From JAJZRJ01 sp040757055 (GTDB lineage Bacteria; Desulfobacterota; Desulfobulbia; Desulfobulbales; Desulfurivibrionaceae), in NCBI GenBank assembly GCA_040757055.1, contig JBFLXY010000008.1, positions 62,001 through 126,000 on the forward strand: a stretch of DNA of 64,000 nucleotides, written 5' to 3'. Shown piece after piece: positions 36,857 to 45,440 of the stretch; position 1 is the stretch's first letter, and every line of letters starts with the position of its first letter. The position numbers and the translations under genes are program-made. The notes beneath the pieces were generated by a model that saw nothing but the letters and a program-made list of their open reading frames with translations, searched no databases and was not told the origin of the DNA.

Positions 36857-39223
36857 ATGGTGCCTAAATTTCGCTCCATCCGCCAAAAGCTGCTGCTGCT
36901 CACCATCCTGACCAGCAGCATTACCGTGCTCTGTGCCAGCCTGGTCCTTTTTGCCTACGAATTCTACACCTTCCGGCACAACCGCGCCGAGCAGCTGGTG
37001 GTGCTGACCTCGACGGTGGCGGAAAATGCCACGGCCGCCGTGGCCTTTGCCGACGAGGAAGCGGCCAGCCAGACCCTCGCCTCGCTGGCCGCGGATTCCA
37101 GCATCAACTATGCCGCCATCATCACACCCGCCGGCGTCTTTGCCCAGTTCCTCCGAAGTCGGCCGGTGGAGGCGCATCACCTTGATCCGGAGACGCTGCC
37201 GCTTAATACGCCCCGCTTTCAGCAAAATCATGTGGACCTGGCCCAGGAAATCCGGGTCAAGGGCCGGCTGCTCGGCTGGATCTTCGTCCATTCCGATCTC
37301 GACGACCAGCAGGCGATGCTCTGGCGCTATCTGCTGGTGGTCGGTCTGGTGCTGCTCGGCGCCGCCATGGCGGCGGCCCTCTTCACCCTGCGGCTGCAGC
37401 GGCGCATCACCCGACCCATTCTCGCGCTGAACGAGGTGATCGACCTGGTCTCGGCCGGGCAGGACTATTCCCTGCGCGCCACCCCCCAGAGCCACGATGA
37501 AATCGGCGCCCTCACCGAGGGTTTCAACGAGATGCTCGACCAGATCGAGAGGCGGGACCAGGCGCTGCTGGCCGCGCACGACAGCCTGGAGGACAAGGTG
37601 CGCCTGCGCACCATGGAACTGCAGGCGGCCAAGGAAGCGGCCGAGGCGGCCAGCCAAGCCAAGTCCGAATTTCTCGCCAACATGAGCCACGAGATCCGCA
37701 CCCCCATGAACGGCGTCATCGGCATGACCCATCTGGCGCTCGAAACCGACCTCACCAGCGAGCAGCGGGAATACCTGGAGTTGATCGACCAGTCCGCCAA
37801 CCGCCTTCTCACCGTGATCAACGATATCCTCGATTTTTCGAAGATCGAGGCCCAGAAACTTGAACTGCAGCTGAACCGCTTCAACCTCTGGCAGGCCCTG
37901 GAAAATACCGTGCAGGAACTGGCGGTGAAGGCCCATGAAAAAAAGCTGGAACTGCTCTGCGACCTCGCCCCGGAGGTGCCGCGCGAGGTGGTGGGCGATT
38001 CGGTGCGACTCCACCAGATTCTCACCAACCTGCTTGGCAACAGCATCAAGTTCACAGACCGCGGCCATGTGGCCCTCCATGTGTCGGTGGAGGCGGAAGA
38101 GGCCGACCAGGCCACGCTGCTTTTCACCGTGGCCGATACCGGCATCGGTATCCCCAAGGATCGCCAGGCCACCATCTTCAACCCCTTTGACCAGGCCGAC
38201 ACCTCGCTCACCCGCAAATACGGCGGCACCGGCCTGGGCCTCTCCATCACCGTCCGGCTGGTTTCGCTGATGGGCGGCCGCATCTGGGTGGAGAGCGAAC
38301 CGGGGAAGGGCGCTGTCTTCCATTTTACCGCCGTTTTCGACAAGGTTGACGGCGCTCCGGCGGAAGTGGAGGATGTTCCGGCCAGCCTCGCCGGCAAAGT
38401 GGTGCTGGTGGTGGACGACAACCCCATCAACTTGAAAATCGCCACCCGGATGCTCGGCAGCCTCGGCATGACGGTGCAGACCGCGGCCAGCGGCCAGGAG
38501 GCCCTGGCGTTCCTGCTGGGGCAGGTGGAGCGCGACGAACCGCTCTGCGACGTGGCGCTGCTCGATGTCATGATGCCGGGCCTGGACGGCTTCGCCCTGG
38601 CCCGGCAACTGCAGCACCACCCAAAACTCAGGGTGATCCCGATCTGCATCCTCACCTCGGCCGGTCACTTGCAGGACGCGGATCTGTGCCGCGAAGCCGG
38701 CGTGAAGGGCTACCTGCTCAAGCCGTTCCGCCACCGCGAACTCCTGCGGGAGATCAGCAAGTGCCTTGGCCAAGGGGAGACACCCCTTTCGTCACCCATC
38801 CCGCCCATCCTGCCCACGCCGCGGCCGCCCCAGAATATCCGGGTGCTGCTCGCCGAGGACAACCTGGTGAATCAGCGCCTCACCCAGAAGCTCCTCGAAA
38901 AGGAAGGCTATCAGGTCAGTCTCGCCAACAACGGCCAGGAGGCCGTGACCCTCCATGGCCAGAATCGCTTCGATCTCATCCTGATGGACATCCAGATGCC
39001 CATCATGGACGGCTTCGAGGCCACCGCCGCCATCCGGGCGACGGAACAGGGGAGCGACCGCCATGTGCCGATCATCGCCCTGACCGCCCACGCCATGAAG
39101 GGCTACAGCGAACAGTGCCACGCCGCCGGCATGGATGGCTACATCTCCAAGCCGATCAATATCGAAAAATTCCGGCAGACCCTTGCGGAGATCGCCCATG
39201 CCGAAATCAAACCCCATGGCTGA
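36857..39223 (+). CDS. Hybrid sensor histidine kinase with two receiver domains
   Basis: A 788-residue inner-membrane sensor. TM1 (about 12-34), a periplasmic sensor domain (35-155, CHASE8-like in size), TM2 (157-178), HAMP (181-234), HisKA with FLANMSHEIRTPMNG (phospho-acceptor His278), a HATPase with Asn box, DTGIGIPKDR and GGTGLGLSI, then two receivers: VLVVDDNPINLK with ALLDVMMPGLDG, and VLLAEDNLVNQR with LMDIQMPIMDG. Both phospho-acceptor Asp residues are present. There is no Hpt domain or DNA-binding output, so a partner must take the phosphate. A GTG at 36848 is an alternative start. It is encoded between the YfiR-like protein and a TonB receptor. Confidence 0.93.
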   Translation: MVPKFRSIRQKLLLLTILTSSITVLCASLVLFAYEFYTFRHNRAEQLVVLTSTVAENATAAVAFADEEAASQTLASLAADSSINYAAIITPAGVFAQFLRSRPVEAHHLDPETLPLNTPRFQQNHVDLAQEIRVKGRLLGWIFVHSDLDDQQAMLWRYLLVVGLVLLGAAMAAALFTLRLQRRITRPILALNEVIDLVSAGQDYSLRATPQSHDEIGALTEGFNEMLDQIERRDQALLAAHDSLEDKVRLRTMELQAAKEAAEAASQAKSEFLANMSHEIRTPMNGVIGMTHLALETDLTSEQREYLELIDQSANRLLTVINDILDFSKIEAQKLELQLNRFNLWQALENTVQELAVKAHEKKLELLCDLAPEVPREVVGDSVRLHQILTNLLGNSIKFTDRGHVALHVSVEAEEADQATLLFTVADTGIGIPKDRQATIFNPFDQADTSLTRKYGGTGLGLSITVRLVSLMGGRIWVESEPGKGAVFHFTAVFDKVDGAPAEVEDVPASLAGKVVLVVDDNPINLKIATRMLGSLGMTVQTAASGQEALAFLLGQVERDEPLCDVALLDVMMPGLDGFALARQLQHHPKLRVIPICILTSAGHLQDADLCREAGVKGYLLKPFRHRELLREISKCLGQGETPLSSPIPPILPTPRPPQNIRVLLAEDNLVNQRLTQKLLEKEGYQVSLANNGQEAVTLHGQNRFDLILMDIQMPIMDGFEATAAIRATEQGSDRHVPIIALTAHAMKGYSEQCHAAGMDGYISKPINIEKFRQTLAEIAHAEIKPHG

Positions 39224-39248
39224 GCCACAGCCCCCCAGGAGGATCGCC

Positions 39249-41291
39249 ATGCTGCACCCTTCCCTCAGCTCCCGGGCCGCCGCCCTCGGTGCCGCCATGC
39301 TGCTGACGGCGGCCGCGCCGGCCATGGCCGCGCCCGCCGCCCCCAAGGTCACCCAGTTTTCCCTGGAGCAACTCATGGAACTTGAGGTCTCCTCGGTCTC
39401 CAAAAAGGTCGAATCCTTCTTCAAGGCGCCAAGCGCCATCTTCGTCATCGACCAGGAGGATATCCGCCGCTCCGGCGCCTCCAGCGTCCAGGAACTGCTC
39501 GGCATGGTGCCCGGCATGGAGGTCTCCCAGATCGATAACAACAAGTGGGCCATCACCAGCCGCGGTTTCAATGGTCGCTTCTCCAACAAGCTGCAGATCC
39601 TGCTCGACGGCCGTTCCCTCTACCTGCCCACCTTTTCCGGAGTCTTCTGGGAGGTACAGGACCTGATGTTCGAGGACATCGAGCGGATCGAGGTGATCCG
39701 GGGCCCTGGCGGCACCCTCTGGGGCGCCAACGCCGTGAACGGGGTGATCAACATCATCTCGAAAAAGGCGGCCGATACCCAGGGCACCCTGATGAGCCTC
39801 GGCGCGGGCACGGAAGAGGGGAGCGCGGCGGTACGCCACGGCGTAAAGCTTGGGAACAACGCCTGGTTGCGCCTTTATGCCAAGGAAACGAACCGGGACG
39901 GCACCGTGGGCTACCCTTCGGCGAACGACCTCGATACCGACTCCAACCTGGGCCGCTCCGGCTTCCGCCTCGACTGGGACAAGAACACCCACGACCGCTT
40001 CACCCTCCAGGGCGACAGCCACCGGGGCCAGTACACGGAGCGGGCCAACCATGTCCTGACCTCCGCACCCTATGCGGAAACGGTCAACGATGGCTCCGAC
40101 CTGCGGGGCGCCAACCTCATCGGCCGCTGGCATCAGACCCAGAGCCCGGACTCCGAGACCACCCTCCAGTTCTACTATGACCACGACCGCCGGCGGGGAG
40201 ACACCATCGGTCAGGAGATCAACACCTTTGATCTCGATTTCCAGCACCAATGGCGGATACACAAACGCCACGACCTGGTCTGGGGCCTGGGGTACCGCTC
40301 GAACCAGGATTCCATCAACAACCTCCAGCCCCTCCAGCTCGCCTTCATTCCCGATTCCCGGCGCACCAACCTCTGCAGCGCCTTCATCCAGGACGAGATC
40401 ACCCTGGTCGAGGGGCTGCTCCGGTTCACCGTGGGCACCAAGGTCGAGCACAATGACTACACCGGCTACGAGGTGCAGCCCAATGCCCGCCTCACCTGGA
40501 CCCCCTCCCCCGACCAGACCCTCTGGGCCGCGGTGAGCCGGGCGGTGCGCACGCCGAGTCGTGGCGACACCCAGTTCCGGGTGGGGCTCTATGCCGTGCC
40601 AACGTTCGTCCCTCCATTTCTTCCCGAGGTCCATACTGCCCGCGGCTCAGAAAATTTTGACGCCGAAACCCTGCTTGCCTCTGAGATGGGTTACCGCTTC
40701 AAGCCCGGCGACCACCTTTTTGTTGACCTCACCGCCTTTGCCAACCAATATGACCACCTCCTCACCCAGGAGGCGGGAGCCCCCATCGCGCATGGGACCT
40801 ACACGGAAATCCCCACCTATTTTGCCAACAACATGGAGGGCGAGGTTTACGGCATTGAGCTGGCCGCCACCTGGCAGCCCGTGGAGTGGTGGCAGGTGAA
40901 GGCCGCCTGCAACCATCTCTGGATTCAGCTTCAGACCAAGCCGGACAGCAGCGATACCAGCTCGGAAAACAACGAGGAAAAGGGCAGCCCGCAGAACCAG
41001 CTCTCGCTCCGCTCCATGATCAATCTGCCCCACAACATCGAGTTCGATGCCTGGCTTCGCTATGTGGACAGCGTCCCGCGCCCGAGCGGCTACACCAGCG
41101 GCGGCAATGTAGGGGTGGAGAGCTATGTCGCCCTCGATTTCCGCCTGGGCTGGAAGGCAAGCGAGAACCTGGAACTCTCCCTGGTGGGAAAGAATCTCCT
41201 CGATCCCTACCACCTGGAATATGTTGCCGAGGACTCGGTGCCCTCGGAAATCGAACGGAGCATTTACGGCAAGGCGACCTGGAGCTTCTAG
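39249..41291 (+). CDS. TonB-dependent outer-membrane receptor
   Basis: A 680-residue receptor. The signal peptide ends near APAMAAPA; the mature N-terminus LEQLMELEVSSVSKK is followed by the plug domain (APSAIFVIDQEDIRRSG, GANAVNGVINIISKK) and a 22-strand barrel region that ends in aromatic GKATWSF. The plug is of the subgroup that often accompanies YfiR-like proteins and hybrid kinases. The ligand (metal complex, cobalamin or other) is not evident. AGGAGG seven bases upstream fixes the start at 39249, 25 bases after the kinase stop. A terminator follows. Confidence 0.92.
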   Translation: MLHPSLSSRAAALGAAMLLTAAAPAMAAPAAPKVTQFSLEQLMELEVSSVSKKVESFFKAPSAIFVIDQEDIRRSGASSVQELLGMVPGMEVSQIDNNKWAITSRGFNGRFSNKLQILLDGRSLYLPTFSGVFWEVQDLMFEDIERIEVIRGPGGTLWGANAVNGVINIISKKAADTQGTLMSLGAGTEEGSAAVRHGVKLGNNAWLRLYAKETNRDGTVGYPSANDLDTDSNLGRSGFRLDWDKNTHDRFTLQGDSHRGQYTERANHVLTSAPYAETVNDGSDLRGANLIGRWHQTQSPDSETTLQFYYDHDRRRGDTIGQEINTFDLDFQHQWRIHKRHDLVWGLGYRSNQDSINNLQPLQLAFIPDSRRTNLCSAFIQDEITLVEGLLRFTVGTKVEHNDYTGYEVQPNARLTWTPSPDQTLWAAVSRAVRTPSRGDTQFRVGLYAVPTFVPPFLPEVHTARGSENFDAETLLASEMGYRFKPGDHLFVDLTAFANQYDHLLTQEAGAPIAHGTYTEIPTYFANNMEGEVYGIELAATWQPVEWWQVKAACNHLWIQLQTKPDSSDTSSENNEEKGSPQNQLSLRSMINLPHNIEFDAWLRYVDSVPRPSGYTSGGNVGVESYVALDFRLGWKASENLELSLVGKNLLDPYHLEYVAEDSVPSEIERSIYGKATWSF

Positions 41292-41306
41292 ACGCCCCAA
41301 AAAGGC

Positions 41307-41340
41307 AGCCCCCCTCTCCCGGGGAGAGGAGAAGGGGGCT
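41307..41340. terminator. Terminator hairpin between the TonB receptor and peroxiredoxin genes
   Basis: Outer arms 41307-41313/41334-41340 (7 bp) and inner arms 41314-41319/41323-41328 (6 bp) with a CGG loop and a five-base bulge. It lies between convergent genes and can serve both. Confidence 0.6.
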
Positions 41341-41367
41341 CGTGGAGGAGGAAGAGAGGAGAGAAGA

Positions 41368-41988
41368 CTACTTCAGGGCGTCGTACACCTTGCCCACCAG
41401 ATTCGGGCCGGGGGTGAGGGTCTTGGCGCCCTGTTCCCAGCGGGCCGGGCAGGCCTCGTCCGGGTGGGCAGCCACATAGACGCTGGCCCGCACCTTTCGG
41501 AGCAGTTCCTTGGCGTTGCGGCCCACATTGTAAAAATTGATCTCCGAGGCCACCAGGGTGCCGGCGGGGCTGATGACAAAGGTGCCGCGCAGGGCCAGGC
41601 CGGTTTTTTCGTCGTACACCCCGAAGAGGCGGGAGACCGTGCCGGTAGGGTCCGCGGCCATGGGATACTTGGCCTTTTCCAGGAACTTTTCCTCCCGCTT
41701 CCAGGCCAGATGGGTAAAGACCGTGTCGGTGCTCACGGTGATCACCTCGGCACCGCTGGCCTTCAAATTTTCATATTCATCCGCCAGGTCGCCCAACTCG
41801 GTGGAGCAGACAAAGGTGAAGTCCGCCGGGTAGAAGACCAGCACTGTCCACTTGCCGGCATCGCGCAGCTTCTTGAGCGACACGGTGCCAAAGCCGTAAT
41901 CCGTCGGCTCATAGGTTTCCATCTCGAAATCCGGCACCTGCTGGCCAACCTGCACCCCGCTGCAACAGATATGCTCCTTGTCTCCCAT
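41368..41988 (-). CDS. 2-Cys peroxiredoxin (AhpC/Prx1 type)
   Basis: A 206-residue thiol peroxidase that reduces H2O2, alkyl hydroperoxides or peroxynitrite. FYPADFTFVCSTE holds the peroxidatic Cys near residue 61, and EACPARWEQG holds the resolving Cys near residue 180. An N-terminal HICCSG with two extra Cys is unusual. No reductase gene is adjacent, so thioredoxin or another donor probably serves. AAGGGAG precedes the ATG. Upstream lie a perfect TATAAT (complement of 42009-42014) and a Fur-type box at 42041-42055, so control by iron or peroxide is likely. Confidence 0.93.
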   Translation of the reverse strand: MGDKEHICCSGVQVGQQVPDFEMETYEPTDYGFGTVSLKKLRDAGKWTVLVFYPADFTFVCSTELGDLADEYENLKASGAEVITVSTDTVFTHLAWKREEKFLEKAKYPMAADPTGTVSRLFGVYDEKTGLALRGTFVISPAGTLVASEINFYNVGRNAKELLRKVRASVYVAAHPDEACPARWEQGAKTLTPGPNLVGKVYDALK

Positions 41989-42008
41989 GGCGAACTCCCT
42001 TCTGTGAT

Positions 42009-42014
42009 ATTATA
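42009..42014 (-). promoter_or_regulatory. -10 box of the peroxiredoxin gene
   Basis: The minus strand reads TATAAT, a perfect -10, 21 bases before the ATG at 41988. The -35 region is poor and adjoins the Fur-type box, which suggests that a regulator controls access. Confidence 0.5.
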
Positions 42015-42040
42015 ATGATTCTTGGCTTACAGCCGATTTT

Positions 42041-42055
42041 TGATAATAATTATCA
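42041..42055. promoter_or_regulatory. Fur-family operator (7-1-7 inverted repeat)
   Basis: TGATAATAATTATCA is a perfect 7-1-7 palindrome identical to the Fur-box core defined in Bacillus, and close to the PerR box. It lies just upstream of the -35 region of the peroxiredoxin gene, 53 bases before its start, within an AT-rich stretch. A second partial site (TTATAATGATT) overlaps the -10. Confidence 0.75.
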
Positions 42056-42178
42056 TTTTATTTTTCTCTGGTCAAACCCTTTTTGTCCGATTTCCATTCT
42101 TTTTTTCTATTTCCTGTTATTTTCAATGGTTATATGGTAGCCTTGCGCGATAGAAAGAGGGTGGCTGGTTGCCCTCCC

Positions 42179-42208
42179 TTGACACTTCTCCGCGAGATCA
42201 CGTACATT
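42179..42208 (+). promoter_or_regulatory. Promoter of aroK, possibly giving a leaderless mRNA
   Basis: A perfect TTGACA at 42179-42184, 18 bases, then TACATT at 42203-42208. The expected start of transcription (about 42215) coincides with the aroK ATG at 42216, and no ribosome-binding site precedes that ATG. Confidence 0.5.
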
Positions 42209-42215
42209 TTCTGAT

Positions 42216-42758
42216 ATGCTGACAGCAGCGCGCAAAATTTTTCTCATCGGGTCCCGGGCCACGGGCAAGAGCAGCGTGGGTCGCGCCCTGGCAGGGCTGC
42301 TGGGGCTGCCTTTTCTCGATATGGATCAGGAAATCGAACAGCGGGCCGGCCGGCCGATCAGCCGCCTGGTCTCCCAGGAGGGGTGGGAAGGCTTCCGCCG
42401 CCGGGAGCAGGAGCTGCTCATCGAGCTCATGGAGGAGCCGCAGCCACTGGTAATCGCCACCGGCGGAGGGGCCGTGCTCTTCCGCGACCCCTGGCCGCGG
42501 CTCAAGGCAGAGCATCTGGTGGTCTGGCTGATGGCCGACATTGCCACCATCGCGGCCCGGCTCAGTGCCGACCCGGTGACCGCACGCCAGCGCCCGTCCT
42601 TGACGGGCCAGACGGTGGAGGCGGAGATCGCCCCCGTTCTTGCGGCACGGGAGCCACTCTACCGGGAGAGCGCCAATTGCCTGGTCGATGCAACCGCACC
42701 GCTGGCGACGGTGGTCGAAGAGATCGCCGCCGCCTATCACCACACAACCGCAGCCTAA
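42216..42758 (+). CDS. aroK: Shikimate kinase
   Basis: A 180-residue P-loop kinase that phosphorylates shikimate in aromatic amino acid synthesis. Walker A GSRATGKSS near residue 12, DMDQEIEQRAG (shikimate-binding Asp), FRRREQELL with Arg, and IATGGGAVL are the family landmarks. The lid region RQRPSLTG is also present. Length is typical. The chorismate synthase gene follows 17 bases later, so two late steps of the pathway are co-transcribed. The start has no Shine-Dalgarno sequence (see the promoter entry). Confidence 0.93.
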   Translation: MLTAARKIFLIGSRATGKSSVGRALAGLLGLPFLDMDQEIEQRAGRPISRLVSQEGWEGFRRREQELLIELMEEPQPLVIATGGGAVLFRDPWPRLKAEHLVVWLMADIATIAARLSADPVTARQRPSLTGQTVEAEIAPVLAAREPLYRESANCLVDATAPLATVVEEIAAAYHHTTAA

Positions 42759-42775
42759 ACGAACAGGATAACCCT

Positions 42776-43831
42776 ATGGCAGGCAACACCTTTGGCAAGG
42801 TCTTTCAAGTCACCACCTGGGGCGAGTCCCACGGCACCGGCATCGGCGCCGTGGTGGACGGCTGCCCGCCGGGACTTTCCCTGGCACCCGAGGATATTCA
42901 GGCGGAGCTGGACCGCCGCCGGCCCGGGCAGGGCGGCCCGGCTGCCAGCCCGCGCAAGGAGCCGGACCAGGTCGAGATCCTCTCCGGCATCTTCGAGGGC
43001 CGCACCACCGGCACCCCCATCTGCCTCGCCATCATGAACAAGGACGCCCACAGCAAGTCCTACGACCACCTGCGCGAGATCTTCCGGCCTGGCCACGGCG
43101 ACATCAGCTACCTCAAGAAGTACGGCATCCGGGATCACCGGGGCGGCGGCCGCGCCTCGGCCCGGGAGACCGCGGCGCGGGTGGCGGCCGGCGCCATTGC
43201 CAAGAAGCTCCTGGCCCACCACGGCATCGCGGTGGTTGCCTGCACCGTGGCCCTGGGCGGCATCGCCACCGAAAAACGCGACCTGGCCGCCATCGGCCAG
43301 AATCCCCTGGGCTGCCCGGACAAGGAAACCGCCGCACAGATGCTCGCCCGCATCGAGGCGGTCCGCAGGCAGGGCGACACCCTGGGCGGCATCGTCGAAA
43401 TCCTTGCCACCGGCTGCCCGGCCGGCCTGGGCGAGCCTGTTTTCGACAAACTGGACGCCGAACTCGCCGGCGCGCTCATGTCCATCGGGGCGGTCAAGGG
43501 GGTGGAGATCGGCGCTGGCTTTCGTGCCGCCGCCATGCTGGGCTCCCAGAACAACGACCCCCTGACTCCGTCCGGTTTCGCCTCCAACAACGCAGGCGGC
43601 ATCCTCGCGGGCATCTCCAACGGCGACGCCATCGTCTGCCGGGTGGCGGTGAAACCCATCCCCTCCATCGCCAAGGAGCAGCAGACCGTGAACCTTGACA
43701 ACCAGCCGACCGCGATCAAGATCGGCGGCCGCCACGACATCTCGGCCATTCCCCGCATCCTCCCGGTCTGCGAGGCCATGATGGCGCTGACATTGGCCGA
43801 CCACCTGCTGCGGCAGAAGACCATTGCGTAG
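42776..43831 (+). CDS. aroC: Chorismate synthase
   Basis: A 351-residue FMN-dependent enzyme that converts EPSP to chorismate. The three classical signatures are visible: GESHGTGIGAVVDGCPPG near residue 17, the region around GRASARETAARVAAGAIA near residue 125, and IPSIAKEQQTVN near residue 296. Length agrees with the short bacterial type (about 350-365). It follows aroK closely. Weak upstream purines (AACAGGATAA) may serve as ribosome-binding site. Confidence 0.96.
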   Translation: MAGNTFGKVFQVTTWGESHGTGIGAVVDGCPPGLSLAPEDIQAELDRRRPGQGGPAASPRKEPDQVEILSGIFEGRTTGTPICLAIMNKDAHSKSYDHLREIFRPGHGDISYLKKYGIRDHRGGGRASARETAARVAAGAIAKKLLAHHGIAVVACTVALGGIATEKRDLAAIGQNPLGCPDKETAAQMLARIEAVRRQGDTLGGIVEILATGCPAGLGEPVFDKLDAELAGALMSIGAVKGVEIGAGFRAAAMLGSQNNDPLTPSGFASNNAGGILAGISNGDAIVCRVAVKPIPSIAKEQQTVNLDNQPTAIKIGGRHDISAIPRILPVCEAMMALTLADHLLRQKTIA

Positions 43832-43867
43832 CACCACCCCAACTCACGGTTGCACAACAGGCCAGAC

Positions 43868-45409
43868 ATGCGAAAAAACAAACCGAACAAAAGCCTGGGT
43901 GGGGGTGGCCGGATGAAACAATTGCCTTTGGTCACGCTGTTATCACAGGGGCTGGACTCCACGCTGCGGCGGGGAAACCCCTGGTGGCAAAACGACCCCC
44001 TGCCGACCCTGCCACCCATGCGACGCTGGCTTTTTCCGCGGGTGTTGTCGAATGTCGAGACGGGGGGCCTGGCCCCCATTACCGTCATCCGCGGGCCGCG
44101 CCAGATCGGCAAGACAACCCTGCTCCATCAGGTGATTGCCCAGGTGCTGGCGCAGGGGGTCGCGCCAAAACGAATCTTTCTGGCCCAGTTCGATGCGTTG
44201 CAGGGGCTGGTTCGCCTTGAGCAGCCAATTCTTGATCTGGCCTTCTGGTACAGCGACACTATTCTCGGCAAGTCGTTTCATCGCTCCGCAGCCGATGGCG
44301 AGCAGGCCTACCTCTTTCTCGACGAGGTCCAGAACCTTAAGGAATGGGCACCGCAGCTCAAACATCTGGTGGATCTCCATCCTGTCCGGGTGATCGTAAC
44401 CGGAAGCTCGGCTCTGCGCATCGAAGCGGGCCGCGACAGCCTGGCCGGGCGCATCAGCACCCTTGAAATGGGACCGCTGCTGCTGCGGGAGATCGGCGAG
44501 ATGCGCGGATATGGCCGGATCGATCCCTATCTGCCCCTGAACGGCCTGGCACCCATGAAAAAGAAGGATTTCTGGCTGGGGCTGCGGGCGTTCGGTGAAA
44601 CGCATGATGTGTTCCGGCGTCAGTCGTATGCGGCTTTCTCGGCGCGGGGCGCCTACCCGATTGCCCAGGCCAGGCCGGATGTTCCCTGGGAGCAGGTTGC
44701 AGACCAACTCAACGAAACCGTGGTCCGCCGCGCCATCCAGCACGACCTGCGCATGGGCGCAAAAGGACAGAAGCGCGACGAGCACCTGCTGGAGGAGGTT
44801 TTCAGGCTGGCCTGCCGCTATATCGGGCAGTCACCCAACCAAGCCCTCTATCTTGATGAAATCCGGCGGGTGATGCACGCCAATATCGGCTGGCAGCGGA
44901 TTCTCGCCTACCTGCGCTTTCTGGACGGAACCCTGCTGTTGCGCCTGATCGAACCGCTGGAACTCCGCCTGAAACGCCAACGCGGCGCCTCGAAACTCTG
45001 CCTCTGCGACCATGCCCTGCGGGCCGCTTGGCTGCAAGAGGTTATTCCCCTCGATCCCGACCAGCTTGAAGGGCAGCCCCACCTTGCCGATCTGGCCGGC
45101 AGGCTCGCGGAAAGCACGACGGGATATTTTCTCCGCTCCATCGTCAATCTCGATGTGGCGCACTTTCCGGAGCGCGGGGCAGAGCCCGAGGTGGATTTCG
45201 TGCTGACCATCGGTGAGCAGCGCATCCCGGTGGAGGTAAAATACCGCCGCCGCATTGACCACAGAGACACCGCCGGCTTGCGGTCGTTCATCGAAAAAGC
45301 GGCATACAATGCGCCGTTCGGCGTACTGATTACCCTTGCCGACGAATCAGCCAGCGATGACCCGCGCATCGTCACCCTGCCCCTATCATCTCTCCTGATG
45401 ATGCGTTGA
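43868..45409 (+). CDS. AAA-type ATPase with DUF4143 / PD-(D/E)XK-like C-terminus
   Basis: A 513-residue protein. Walker A RGPRQIGKTTL near residue 77, Walker B YLFLDEVQNL, and a sensor-type VTGSSALR make up the ATPase half. The second half corresponds to DUF4143 and ends with EVDFVLTIGEQRIPVEVK, which has the E-x-D ... E-x-K pattern of the PD-(D/E)XK fold. Such proteins are widespread, often patchily distributed, and of unknown function. The ATG at 43868 is chosen; ATG 43913 with a G-rich site is also possible. There is no link to the aro genes upstream beyond orientation. Confidence 0.8.
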   Translation: MRKNKPNKSLGGGGRMKQLPLVTLLSQGLDSTLRRGNPWWQNDPLPTLPPMRRWLFPRVLSNVETGGLAPITVIRGPRQIGKTTLLHQVIAQVLAQGVAPKRIFLAQFDALQGLVRLEQPILDLAFWYSDTILGKSFHRSAADGEQAYLFLDEVQNLKEWAPQLKHLVDLHPVRVIVTGSSALRIEAGRDSLAGRISTLEMGPLLLREIGEMRGYGRIDPYLPLNGLAPMKKKDFWLGLRAFGETHDVFRRQSYAAFSARGAYPIAQARPDVPWEQVADQLNETVVRRAIQHDLRMGAKGQKRDEHLLEEVFRLACRYIGQSPNQALYLDEIRRVMHANIGWQRILAYLRFLDGTLLLRLIEPLELRLKRQRGASKLCLCDHALRAAWLQEVIPLDPDQLEGQPHLADLAGRLAESTTGYFLRSIVNLDVAHFPERGAEPEVDFVLTIGEQRIPVEVKYRRRIDHRDTAGLRSFIEKAAYNAPFGVLITLADESASDDPRIVTLPLSSLLMMR

Positions 45410-45440
45410 CCATCCCCGCCCAACGGTAGGTAAGCCGCAC

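Noticed and set aside
36134..38773. An 879-codon open frame opposite the YfiR-like and hybrid kinase genes
   Set aside because: It spans two well-supported genes in antisense and has no motif support.
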